In this document: in pieces, positions 30,120-37,248 of the stretch | Position numbering within the stretch: the first letter of the stretch is position 1 | How the letters are laid out: every line of letters starts with the position of its first letter | DNA from: a virus | IMG/VR virus record: IMGVR_UViG_3300025141_000306 | Coordinates: 1-37,248 of that record | Length of the DNA: 37,248 bases | Reading direction: 5' to 3' (one strand) | Translations under genes and position numbers: made by a program | The notes under the pieces: generated by a model | Told to the model about the DNA's origin: nothing | Databases searched by the model: none | The model's input: only the letters and a program-made list of their open reading frames with translations

Positions 30120-30845
30120 CTATCGGATTGCAAGGGCATAGAACGCTCCTATAACCGTTTTTACTTTAGCATGACGCTGGTTAGGATATTTTACATTGGG
30201 GGAAACCCTGATCTCAAACTCGCTATAACCCTTATTAACCCCTGTTTCTACCTGATGCTTATTGACATACTTCCATCTGTTTTCAACATTGTCAGAGACT
30301 GACAAAGAACTACTAGCCTCGGTTGGGGGGTCCGGCGTAGAAGATGCCCACGGTAGGACTGTTCTTGACTCCTCTTTCTCATCCACGGTCGTGCCACTTC
30401 TTCTTGAAATCTTAATCGACCAAAGCTCCGTCTTCTTCCCCCCTTCATCTCCATCTGTATCCCAGACAGTAGCATCTTGCTGGAAGAACGCTTGATAACC
30501 GTAAAGAAGAATAGATGGTGCCCAAGGAAGGAACAACTTAGCAGACAACGATGTATGGGTGTGGTACTGTTGCGCGTTTGAACCAATGTCAAGGGACACC
30601 TGATCGGCATACACAGCGTGCTCTCTGGTAAAGCCTGAGAAGTAACCAAGAGCAAATGACCCGTATTGGCACATTCGTGGCTCTATAGACCTATTACCAG
30701 CACCAAAGTTTTCAAGGTCTAAGCCGCCGTTAAGAATCTCAAGAGTATCGGGAGTAACAGCAGGATCAAACAAGCCGTTTGTGTATATCTCCGGTATCGA
30801 AACCGCGTTACCAGTAGTCAGTGTCATCGTTGGGAGCAGGGGCAT
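30120..30845 (-). CDS. Beta-rich virion protein (241 aa)
   Basis: Unrecognised 241-residue protein. ATG 30845 shares a base with the stop of the upstream gene (TAATG) and has AAGGA 8 bases ahead. Composition (Ser, Thr, Gly, Tyr, few helices) indicates beta structure. There is an acidic loop (DTDGDEGGKKTELW) and a long Ser/Thr/Pro-rich loop near residues 155-185. No signal peptide or catalytic motif is visible. It lies in a run of three such genes between the nozzle-like protein and the internal proteins. A tail-tip, short-fibre or head-fibre component is likely, but there is no clear fibre repeat or host-binding domain to confirm it. Confidence 0.55.
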   Translation of the reverse strand: MPLLPTMTLTTGNAVSIPEIYTNGLFDPAVTPDTLEILNGGLDLENFGAGNRSIEPRMCQYGSFALGYFSGFTREHAVYADQVSLDIGSNAQQYHTHTSLSAKLFLPWAPSILLYGYQAFFQQDATVWDTDGDEGGKKTELWSIKISRRSGTTVDEKEESRTVLPWASSTPDPPTEASSSLSVSDNVENRWKYVNKHQVETGVNKGYSEFEIRVSPNVKYPNQRHAKVKTVIGAFYALAIR

Positions 30846-31576
30846 TATGAGTCCTTATAAAACGCAAAGAAGTTGAGATTTGCATTGTTAATGATAACGC
30901 TTGCTGGCTTTACAGAATCAGCTTGAGGCCCAGTCCCAATGCCAGCCTTCACGTTTAATGTCTCTAGCGTCCAAGTAGCACCAGTTATCCCAGTCTGGTC
31001 AATGACAAACCATATAGATACAGGCGCTTGAATCTCTGAATCTATGATCGCTCCCGCAGACCCAACTAGATTGGTGTACCCTAAAGCCATACCAAGATTC
31101 TCCGCATCCCAGACGGTAACAGTCCCAGAACCAAGGTCGGCTGTGTAGTAGACAGAAAACCACGCTTGGCCATATCCAAGATCGGAGACATTAGCCTTAG
31201 TAAGAGTGCTGACAGTGGCATCAAACATAACCAAGACCTTGCATGGTGGGAGGACATACCCAGCGGTGCTGCTGCCTAGACCATTTAGGGTCATAACTGC
31301 GGCCCAGTCTGAAGTAACATCGCCCACTGTCTCAGCCTCTACTTGGCAGTCAGCCACAGCCAGCGTTAGCGGGCTAGTTAGAGTGCCAGAATCGCTTGCC
31401 GTTGTAGTTGTCCCGTCAAGCGTGCAAAGCGCAGAAGGCAGATGCTGTGTCCCAAAGGCAGAGTCACCAATGCCACCAACCGGAACAGTATTGACAACCG
31501 TCTTAATACTGTCGTACATACTCGTTACACTTACTGTTGAGATAGTCTCACCAGATTTTGGTTTCGTTACAGCCAT
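30845..31576 (-). CDS. Beta-rich virion protein (243 aa)
   Basis: Unrecognised 243-residue protein. ATG 31576 immediately adjoins the upstream gene's stop, with GGGGGG four bases ahead. The sequence is Thr/Ser/Gly/Val-rich throughout (LDGTTTTASDSGTLTSPLTL), typical of a beta-sandwich or fibre domain, and it ends in a short aromatic segment (NNANLNFFAFYKDS). It may be a structural tail or decoration protein. It resembles its right-hand neighbour in composition but not obviously in sequence, so I do not call them a duplicated pair. Confidence 0.55.
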   Translation of the reverse strand: MAVTKPKSGETISTVSVTSMYDSIKTVVNTVPVGGIGDSAFGTQHLPSALCTLDGTTTTASDSGTLTSPLTLAVADCQVEAETVGDVTSDWAAVMTLNGLGSSTAGYVLPPCKVLVMFDATVSTLTKANVSDLGYGQAWFSVYYTADLGSGTVTVWDAENLGMALGYTNLVGSAGAIIDSEIQAPVSIWFVIDQTGITGATWTLETLNVKAGIGTGPQADSVKPASVIINNANLNFFAFYKDS

Positions 31577-32389
31577 CTAGCCCCCCTCAATCCAACCGCC
31601 ACGAGGAAACCGAAAGAGCATTAAGGTTCTATGTGCTATACAAACACCCTGATCAGGAGGAACCTCAAAGCTCGTTGGATACGCCGTGAACCCCCAAGTA
31701 GACAGGGTTAGGGTTGACTCCGTTGGAGACTGCGCTGCCTCGGCCACGATTGAGTGGGTGCCCGGAGGGGCCAAGGTCAGACCAACAATGGTTGTTCTTA
31801 GCGATGTCCCAGCATAGCCGGTTCCCCTGAAGGTAGTGCCGCCGGGGTCAGCATAAATACCGGCTCCGGGTATGGTTCCCCCATCCAGAACAATCCTGAT
31901 CTGAGTTCTTGGCGTAACAGTCGTGCCATCACCAATGTTGAAGTTGCTATCACGCTCTCTTATAAATTGGAAAGAGAAAGCAGTCATGATAAGTTCTGGG
32001 TACTCGTTAGTCCAGCTTATCTCCATATCCTGAGCGCCAGTTATCTTGCCAAATCCCCTGTTGTATGGGATGTGGTATAGTTGGCCATCGCCATTTGAAT
32101 CCAGCAACGGGTCGTTGCCGGGGTCAGCGTCATAATCTGTTCTGGCCACCGAAGGTGAAGCGTTTGTTCCACGGAGAAAGGCTTTCTGACTTACCTGTTC
32201 TATAATAACAGGAGTTCCGTTCTTAAGTAGGTCTATCTGGGGTGTGCTTCCGCTGAATAGTGCATTGTTAACCCACTGATATTGAGATGTATCAGTAGCT
32301 ACAGTAGACGCACGAACAAACTCATCACCAAGCTCATCTGGGTCGATCACACCGCCCGGTTTTAGCCCCTTCGGTAAGAATATGCTCAT
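31577..32389 (-). CDS. Virion protein, possible tail-fibre-like (270 aa)
   Basis: Unrecognised 270-residue protein. AAGGA lies 7 bases before ATG 32389, which overlaps the stop of the nozzle-like gene (ATGA). It starts MSIFLPKGLKPGGVIDPDEL, a short N-terminal region that could attach to the tail, then Gly/Asp/Thr-rich beta segments (DGGTIPGAGIYADPGGTTFR) and closes with an aromatic/basic end (LMLFRFPRGGWIEGG). Position directly after the nozzle-like protein suggests a tail-associated role. No catalytic depolymerase motif or collagen-like repeat is visible. Confidence 0.55.
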   Translation of the reverse strand: MSIFLPKGLKPGGVIDPDELGDEFVRASTVATDTSQYQWVNNALFSGSTPQIDLLKNGTPVIIEQVSQKAFLRGTNASPSVARTDYDADPGNDPLLDSNGDGQLYHIPYNRGFGKITGAQDMEISWTNEYPELIMTAFSFQFIRERDSNFNIGDGTTVTPRTQIRIVLDGGTIPGAGIYADPGGTTFRGTGYAGTSLRTTIVGLTLAPPGTHSIVAEAAQSPTESTLTLSTWGFTAYPTSFEVPPDQGVCIAHRTLMLFRFPRGGWIEGG

Positions 32390-34500
32390 TGTGGTGTCCT
32401 TCCGCCGGGTAACGCCACCATAGGCCCGTAAACATCCAGCGACATTACAGATAATGGGTCTGAAGATTCTATCTTAACCTGAAACACAGACGCGGACGAA
32501 ACACTCAAGGCGATTCTATCAGAGTAGGCTCGATGTTCCCGATACACCCCCGTTCCGTATAGAGCTATTTCGTAGTAAGGAATGTCCGAGTTCTCTGGGT
32601 GTGCGGTAGAAACCGTTCCCGACTCCACAGGGTTATCGCCGTCCCAATCCTGATAGCTAGAGACAGTGGCTGTCCCAGAATAAGTCTCTTTCATCAAAAC
32701 AATGAGGTCATTAACATTTGATAGAGCGTGCATACCCGGACCAACTTCAGCCATAGAGCACCAGCCACTCCTATAGGTTGCTACCGGACTTGATGCTGTG
32801 TAACCAGTGTACGAGTTCCCATAGGCGTACACACCTTTACTGTGTGTTTCTTTATCGCCAGTCCCAGACGGTTCGTATGAGCCACTAACCAGAACAAGGT
32901 CAGAGTTGTCTATTGCAATGGCAGCAGTAACCTTCAAATCTTCTTTTATCCGCCACCCGGAGAACCGTGTGTCCCAAATAAACTGCATGTTCGGGACCAA
33001 AGAGTCGTCAATGGGGAGGACGAAGACCAACTCACCAGCGTTTGGATCAACCCAAGATATACCCATCTTTGCTTTCTTCTTGTTAACGCGAGAAAGTCGT
33101 TTCCTTATAGGCCCACCCACATCAACAATCTGACCCTTTTCCGAAGAAAAAGCCCAGAAAGTATCGTTTCCATACCAGACGATTGTGCTATCTGACCCTG
33201 ACTGAATAAGATTAGGCCCAGCAAGCCCTGACTTCTTGTGTAGCGTGCCAGAGAACCAGTCAGGATACTTACCAGAGATATAGTGAACTGCCTTCTCCTT
33301 GAATACCAAAAGCGTTGGGCTAGATGTATCGCCCATACTAGAGGTCGCTGGGTAACAACCCGTTATGGGGCCGGTAGACGGGGAGATGTCTAGGTAATGG
33401 TTCTTTAGTAAACTTTCTGGCGTAGATCCGTATAGGCTTGTCTGCTCAGACCACCAAACCCTATGTGGATTCCCGTCCGTTCTTAGCAGAAACAAGGAAC
33501 CTGCGAACGGCCTCATAAAGTAAAACCCAGTAGGCACAGGATCTCTTTGCAGCCAAGGAAGACCAAGCGCACTATCAGTTATATTATCAATCCATTCTGT
33601 AGCTGTATTGTTGGGTATACGGTGCAGAAGTCTAGGCTCCGCCAGTGCTATGCTGTTCTGCTCATCGGGTGTCCTAAGAAGGATTCTCGCCACAGTCCCT
33701 TCCGGCCCTATGGGAATATCCTTAATCCAGAACTTCCTTCGCTTGGCTGCCGCTACGAGTCCCGACGTGGCGACATCTGATTCGATGGTGCAAGAGCTTG
33801 CATCCTCCGACGAGGGTGAGTAGGCTCCGTCTACATTTTCAAAAACAACTGTATAAGTCCATCTTCCATTAAGGATGCCATGAGAAGCTGCTGGGGTTCC
33901 TCCGTCCGACACCAACATACTCGATGTGATTGAACCAATGTTACCTGCAACATCAAAGTTGCCACGCGGTCCTATAGCCGCTGGCGACGATGGTGCTGAC
34001 CTGTATCCAAACTGACGAATCTTGTGGCCATCCCATACCCATGTGTTACCGCCATCACCGAAGTTAAAATAGATTCTATTACCCAGCGTAATGACTTGCG
34101 CTGGAAACTTCTGTCTTGCTTGGGGAGCACAGCTAGATGTTGCGCTCGTTACGAAATGATAAAGATACTGTTCATCTAAGCCACGATTACCAGCCGTACC
34201 AGTATTCCTAAACCAAGGTGTATACCGAAACACCCCAGTCGATGTAAGGAATAGGATCTCTGGCCTTTCTCCACCGTCTAAACGGATCTGGGCAAAGCCC
34301 ACAACATCGCTGAAGGCAGTTGGCTGCTGGTCTACATTCCAAATAGTAGGGATTAGCGGCATAAGCCTAAAGTTAGACCGAAGAAAACCCTCTTTATCCA
34401 CATCAAAATTGATTATCTGATAAGCCTTAGTTCCATCAGATAGCGGGACTTCTGCCATAACCTTGGCACCAACGGACTTTGCCTGATAGTCCTTAAACAT
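32386..34500 (-). CDS. Tail nozzle-like structural protein (704 aa)
   Basis: Probable tail tube/nozzle protein that closes the short tail. ATG 34500 follows an AAGAAGGG SD, 2 bases after the adaptor-like gene's stop. The 704-residue protein is beta-rich with repeated turns: GERPEILFLTSTGVFRYTPW, VITLGNRIYFNFGDGGNTWV, FFVLRTDGN-type segments, and GRWTYTVVFENVDGAYSPSS (a fibronectin-like strand set common in nozzle-type proteins). WSEQTSLYGSTPES and DTRFSGWRIKEDL resemble propeller-like repeats seen in tail tubular protein B relatives. Length (700-800) and position right after the adaptor-like gene fit. Identification rests on order and texture; no alignment was possible. Confidence 0.65.
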   Translation of the reverse strand: MFKDYQAKSVGAKVMAEVPLSDGTKAYQIINFDVDKEGFLRSNFRLMPLIPTIWNVDQQPTAFSDVVGFAQIRLDGGERPEILFLTSTGVFRYTPWFRNTGTAGNRGLDEQYLYHFVTSATSSCAPQARQKFPAQVITLGNRIYFNFGDGGNTWVWDGHKIRQFGYRSAPSSPAAIGPRGNFDVAGNIGSITSSMLVSDGGTPAASHGILNGRWTYTVVFENVDGAYSPSSEDASSCTIESDVATSGLVAAAKRRKFWIKDIPIGPEGTVARILLRTPDEQNSIALAEPRLLHRIPNNTATEWIDNITDSALGLPWLQRDPVPTGFYFMRPFAGSLFLLRTDGNPHRVWWSEQTSLYGSTPESLLKNHYLDISPSTGPITGCYPATSSMGDTSSPTLLVFKEKAVHYISGKYPDWFSGTLHKKSGLAGPNLIQSGSDSTIVWYGNDTFWAFSSEKGQIVDVGGPIRKRLSRVNKKKAKMGISWVDPNAGELVFVLPIDDSLVPNMQFIWDTRFSGWRIKEDLKVTAAIAIDNSDLVLVSGSYEPSGTGDKETHSKGVYAYGNSYTGYTASSPVATYRSGWCSMAEVGPGMHALSNVNDLIVLMKETYSGTATVSSYQDWDGDNPVESGTVSTAHPENSDIPYYEIALYGTGVYREHRAYSDRIALSVSSASVFQVKIESSDPLSVMSLDVYGPMVALPGGRTPQ

Positions 34501-34502
34501 GG

Positions 34503-36041
34503 CTACCCTTCTTTAACTTCGTAATTCCTACCCTCTTGACTCGGAGATGGATGCAGCCCATCTCCAAAGGCGGGATCTTGGAAGCCAGAGAAGGTATAAA
34601 GCCCCCTAAGCCGATCAACCTCTTCCATATAGCGAGCGTAATAGTAGCTTTCCCTTTTCGGCTCACCATCTCTACGCCCCAACAGATAAGAACATGTCAA
34701 GTCAACAAGGGCACCATAACATTCCGGCGGAACCCTAGACACATCAGTATCATACTTTAGCGTATCGGGCCTTCTAATGATGCTCATAAGCACATCAGCC
34801 GCTGTATCGGGGTAGGAGTCGAATCGGATGTGAAAGTGGCCGTGAACATCCTTTAAGGGGATAGTTTTATCAACAGGATCATCAGCACCACGATCAAATG
34901 TCGTGTCTGCCTTTGTTGCCTCGTATCCCTTGACTATATTCCAAAGGTAGTAGACTCCATCAGCTTCAACATCTTTATGATTTGTTCCATCGGTATCCGT
35001 GGCGTGTCTCGCCCTAAATATCCACTTCTCAATACCGCTTTTGTGGTAAGATAAGTCTGAGAGGGCTGACTCTTGACCATATCCATTCATATAATCAATG
35101 TCTGGGGTAACAATTTTAATAACACCCTTGCCCCAGTAGCTTGTCACCTGATCAGACGCTTCTGACGGTGAGGAAACATAGAACGGGAGCAGGGTTCCCT
35201 TAACCTCGTTGGCCGCAATGGTGGCGGTCGGGCGCTTGTGGGAGGGGTCAAGCAAGGGGCGGCGACCCCAAACATGAACAACCTTATAGCTAAAGGTTCC
35301 AGCGGGTCCATAATCTGGTTCTGTGCTACCATCTGCTGCTTTGTGACCCCACAGGTCAGAGTTAATCGGGTCTAGCTCCTGATCTGGTGTGACGAGAGAA
35401 ACCTTTGGCTTGTAGTGAGGAGATGGGAGGGTAAAGAAATCACCTCTTGCTGCTCGCCTTGGGACACCAGAGTCTCTAAAGCCATGAGACAACCTCCAAT
35501 CGTAAAGCTCATCAGCAAACAGCGAGTAAGTAATCTTATGACTTGAGTTCTCTGGATCGTACATGATCTTGCGAATCTTCTGAACATCGGACGGATAGGG
35601 ATATTCTTTAGTAAAGATTCGGTAAGTCAAATTAGAATCGCTAAGGTTCTCCCAAGGCTTATCTATGATTATCTTCCACTGTTCTACATCCGTCCGCCAG
35701 TAAATGCTTTGGATTCTTCGATAGATATATCGTCCGTCCTTCTCAACCTCAAGCCACCGAGCCGAGAGCGTGCCGTCCACGGCAAATGATGTATCAGTCA
35801 AGCCCGTTGTGGCAATCCCAAAAACAAGAGGGTTGTAGGCATCAATCGTTATTGTATTCTTTGAGATCGGCGGCTCTAGCCGAAGCCTAAACTCTTCTTT
35901 CATCAGGGCTTCCGGCATCTCTCGCCAGAGTTGCCGCAATGAGTAGTTAATGGATGAATTAAGGCGCTCCTGTCCAACAGTACCCCTTTCTGGGTATCCG
36001 GTGATTGCGACAACCTGAGAGCGAAGTCCTGCTAAATCCAT
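34503..36041 (-). CDS. Head-tail adaptor-like structural protein (512 aa)
   Basis: Probable connector protein beneath the portal. AGGAG precedes ATG 36041. The first ~50 residues (MDLAGLRSQVVAITGYPERG … RLNSSINYSLRQLWREMP) resemble the adaptor fold used by SU10-like and P22-like phages, with a helix, a glycine-rich turn and an N-x-x-L-R-x-L-W helix. The remaining ~450 residues are beta-rich and much longer than a plain adaptor, ending in a helix (ESYYYARYMEEVDRLRGLY) and a disordered tail. It may therefore fuse an adaptor with a tail or nozzle-joining domain. It follows a terminator (36056-36089), so its level may be set by read-through. Confidence 0.6.
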   Translation of the reverse strand: MDLAGLRSQVVAITGYPERGTVGQERLNSSINYSLRQLWREMPEALMKEEFRLRLEPPISKNTITIDAYNPLVFGIATTGLTDTSFAVDGTLSARWLEVEKDGRYIYRRIQSIYWRTDVEQWKIIIDKPWENLSDSNLTYRIFTKEYPYPSDVQKIRKIMYDPENSSHKITYSLFADELYDWRLSHGFRDSGVPRRAARGDFFTLPSPHYKPKVSLVTPDQELDPINSDLWGHKAADGSTEPDYGPAGTFSYKVVHVWGRRPLLDPSHKRPTATIAANEVKGTLLPFYVSSPSEASDQVTSYWGKGVIKIVTPDIDYMNGYGQESALSDLSYHKSGIEKWIFRARHATDTDGTNHKDVEADGVYYLWNIVKGYEATKADTTFDRGADDPVDKTIPLKDVHGHFHIRFDSYPDTAADVLMSIIRRPDTLKYDTDVSRVPPECYGALVDLTCSYLLGRRDGEPKRESYYYARYMEEVDRLRGLYTFSGFQDPAFGDGLHPSPSQEGRNYEVKEG

Positions 36042-36055
36042 TTTATCTCCTAAAC

Positions 36056-36089
36056 AAAAAAGGCTCCCGTGTATAATAACGCGGAAGCC
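36056..36089 (-). terminator. Intrinsic terminator between head and tail genes
   Basis: On the minus strand GGCTTCCGCG, an 8-base loop and CACGGGAGCC form a stem (one mismatch, one G-T pair) followed by TTTTTT. It lies 26 bases after the stop of the decoration-type gene, so head genes could be made in excess over the tail genes. Confidence 0.7.
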
Positions 36090-36093
36090 GTAA

Positions 36094-36108
36094 CTGAGCG
36101 TAGCTCAG
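36094..36108 (-). other. Second hairpin before the terminator
   Basis: CTGAGC-GTA-GCTCAG is a perfect 6-bp stem with a 3-base loop, right after the gene's stop and before the main terminator. It may help termination or protect the 3' end of the head-gene mRNA. Confidence 0.5.
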
Positions 36109-36114
36109 ATTAAA

Positions 36115-36513
36115 TTAGCCGCCCTGAACGAATGTCAACTTCCATATGCCAGTCCCGCTTTTCCCAGTAGCAAGCTTTGCTACAGCGTAAACAGAGCCTT
36201 CAAGATAGGCATCTTGTTCGATCCTAATCGCAAAACCACCAGCGTTGCTGTCAACCATTCCTGTTTTACTAACAGCAGCGGGGTCTGTAATCGGGTGGAG
36301 GCCAGCAGCGTCCTTCGCTAAGTAGATTGCGGTCACAGCCTGTGTTGCCGTAAGAGTACCACCTGATACGGTACACTCCAAAGAAACTAGACGGCATCTC
36401 CCTCCGGGAGTTGCAGAGCCAGAAGTCCCATCTGTTACCAGTGCGCCGCTAACAGAAGCTGAAGCCGACAGGGTGTGCGAACCAACAGTTGCGTACTTGA
36501 TGTTTCTTGGCAT
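36115..36513 (-). CDS. Small beta-rich head-decoration-type protein (132 aa)
   Basis: Unrecognised 132-residue protein. GGAGG lies 4 bases before ATG 36513. It is rich in Ser, Thr, Ala and Gly with alternating hydrophobics (HTLSASASVSGALVTDGTSG; CTVSGGTLTATQAVTAIYLA), the texture of a beta-sandwich, and it has two or more internal SGGTL/GTSG turns. Position just after the capsid gene and another small protein suggests a capsid decoration or cement protein. No RGD, Ig-like hallmark or other firm motif is visible. It probably shares the strong late transcript with the capsid and stops at the terminator at 36056-36089. Confidence 0.6.
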   Translation of the reverse strand: MPRNIKYATVGSHTLSASASVSGALVTDGTSGSATPGGRCRLVSLECTVSGGTLTATQAVTAIYLAKDAAGLHPITDPAAVSKTGMVDSNAGGFAIRIEQDAYLEGSVYAVAKLATGKSGTGIWKLTFVQGG

Positions 36514-36525
36514 CTAGCCTCCAAG

Positions 36526-36550
36526 GAGTAGGGGACAAAGCCCCATACTC
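36526..36550 (-). other. Intergenic hairpin between decoration-type genes
   Basis: GAGTA-GGGG, a 6-base loop, CCCC-A-TACTC (plus strand) folds into a 9-bp stem with one bulge. It lies between two head genes and has no T-run, so it may tune mRNA processing or stability rather than end transcription. Confidence 0.5.
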
Positions 36551-36559
36551 AATTAGTGA

Positions 36560-37036
36560 CTAGAGAAGGCCCGAAACGCGCATTGATGTGGTCGTTGCTG
36601 ATCCTGCGGCCTCCGTGAAGATACCAATAATGGACTCTTCGACATCGGTAAAATCAGTATCATCTACACACCCTGCTGTAACAGCACCCTTGGTAACAAC
36701 GGCAGCACCGGCTGCGGCTGCGTCTGCTGTTGTGACCTTACAAAGACCAGAACAGACGACCCAACCGTAGCTTCCACTAGCGATAGCGTTCTGTGAAACC
36801 CCAGCAATCGTGCCAGAGACAGCAAAGTTGCTATCGTTGTGTGCGGCCAAACCCGTGATGCCATCATCAAACTCCACCACCTTGTAGGCGGTGATAGCGG
36901 CACTGGCCTTAACCAAGCGGTAAAGCTGGTATCCGTAGGTTGAGTCATTGTAAGCACGAACAGCACCGACAGGCGCTATTTGGCTTGTCGATGTATCCGA
37001 TGGGGTAGTTAAATATACAATAGGTCCGATAGACAT
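36560..37036 (-). CDS. Head-decoration or capsid-associated protein (158 aa)
   Basis: Unrecognised 158-residue protein. AAGGAG lies 6 bases before ATG 37036. The sequence is beta-rich and low in charge (VGAVRAYNDSTYGYQLYRLV; GSYGWVVCSGLCKVTTADAA) with an Ala-rich stretch (ADAAAAGAAVVTKGAVTAG). It resembles in texture the DUF2190-like and other capsid-stabilising proteins encoded just after phage capsid genes, including the 'GWVVCSGLCKV' type turn. Directly after the capsid gene, with a gap of 10 bases, it is likely abundant in the virion. The family assignment is not certain. Confidence 0.6.
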   Translation of the reverse strand: MSIGPIVYLTTPSDTSTSQIAPVGAVRAYNDSTYGYQLYRLVKASAAITAYKVVEFDDGITGLAAHNDSNFAVSGTIAGVSQNAIASGSYGWVVCSGLCKVTTADAAAAGAAVVTKGAVTAGCVDDTDFTDVEESIIGIFTEAAGSATTTSMRVSGLL

Positions 37037-37046
37037 ATCAATCTCC

Positions 37047-37248
37047 TTATCGTGAAGTGCAGCCGTTGGCTAAGAGGTTAGGTACAGCGAACTGAGACTC
37101 CATGATGATGTAGCCGATGTCTGCATCTTGGTTAGAAGTCGCAAGATGATCAGTAAACTTCGTAGTACGGAAGTCGTTATTAGCGTTGACCCAGTATTCA
37201 ATCTGATTTGGGTTCAACAAGTAAGCAGCTTCGGTTTTACCCATGTTA
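37047..37248 (-). CDS. Major capsid protein, C-terminal part (cut by the window edge)
   Basis: Only the last ~66 residues are seen; the frame is open to the right edge, so the ATG at 37244 is internal rather than a true start. The segment reads YLLNPNQIEYWVNANNDFRT, then FTDHLATSNQDADIGYIIME and SQFAVPNLLANG. This matches the C-terminal pattern of phage capsid proteins of the SU10/DUF5309 type ('LNP…I…FRT..L…D…G.I..E…V.N..A'). Its place, followed by two small head-type proteins, a terminator and the adaptor-like gene, fits. Most likely the coat protein of an HK97-fold head; a scaffold or other head protein is less likely. Confidence 0.6.
   Translation of the reverse strand, partial: NMGKTEAAYLLNPNQIEYWVNANNDFRTTKFTDHLATSNQDADIGYIIMESQFAVPNLLANGCTSR

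Noticed and set aside
1-37248. CRISPR arrays, tRNA or rRNA genes, insertion sequences, att sites, integrase
   Set aside because: No regularly spaced repeats, no cloverleaf-like segments that I could recognise, no transposase or integrase frames; absence of tRNAs is not proved without a dedicated scan.

Overview
The window looks like part of the genome of a short-tailed (podovirus-like) double-stranded DNA bacteriophage. It carries a phage replication and recombination set, an amidase endolysin, and a long leftward block running from the 3' end of a probable major capsid gene, through decoration-like, adaptor-like and nozzle-like proteins, to very large internal-virion-type proteins. No tape measure, tail sheath, integrase, terminase, portal, RNA polymerase, tRNA or CRISPR is visible. 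Terminase and portal are expected beyond the right edge. The host cannot be named from the sequence; the sigma70-like promoters and strong Shine-Dalgarno (SD) sites fit a bacterium with ordinary transcription and translation signals.

Layout. (1) 1-4.66 kb, minus strand: densely packed small genes plus a DUF932-like protein (3422-4657). They are driven by two related promoters (554-581 and 4703-4730) that sit in a duplicated ~160-180 bp control region, each copy followed by an AT-rich and then an alternating GT/GC tract. Many starts overlap the previous stop as TGATG. Two genes here are very short: a 38-aa membrane peptide and a 55-aa DnaJ-like zinc protein. (2) 4.9-6.6 kb: rightward endolysin and a holin-like membrane protein, separated by three leftward small genes, one encoding a 34-aa membrane peptide. 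(3) 6.6-8.1 kb: a leftward three-gene regulatory operon headed by an HTH repressor-like protein. (4) 8.1-8.35 kb: divergent control region with back-to-back promoters and inverted repeats. (5) 8.35-15.7 kb, plus strand: DnaB-like helicase, Rad52-family annealing protein, OB-fold protein, PD-(D/E)XK nuclease with a Cas4/AddB-like cysteine pattern, SSB, two small unknowns, RuvC-like resolvase and DnaG-like primase. One gene (9684-10145) appears to lie antisense within this block. A second promoter at 10156-10184 has a perfect palindrome in its spacer. (6) 15.69-37.25 kb, minus strand: a membrane/coiled-coil protein, a giant ~3,350-aa protein, three further internal-virion-type proteins, three beta-rich virion proteins, nozzle-like and adaptor-like proteins, two small head-decoration-type proteins, and the C-terminus of the probable capsid protein.

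How it works together (inference): early leftward genes probably include host-takeover functions. The HTH protein probably controls its own promoter and the divergent replication promoter. The rightward module supplies priming, unwinding, ssDNA protection, annealing, resection and resolution. The leftward late block builds the head and short tail and loads ejected proteins. The most unusual element is the giant protein, about 27% of the window, which holds two tandem diverged HExxH metallopeptidase-like domains.
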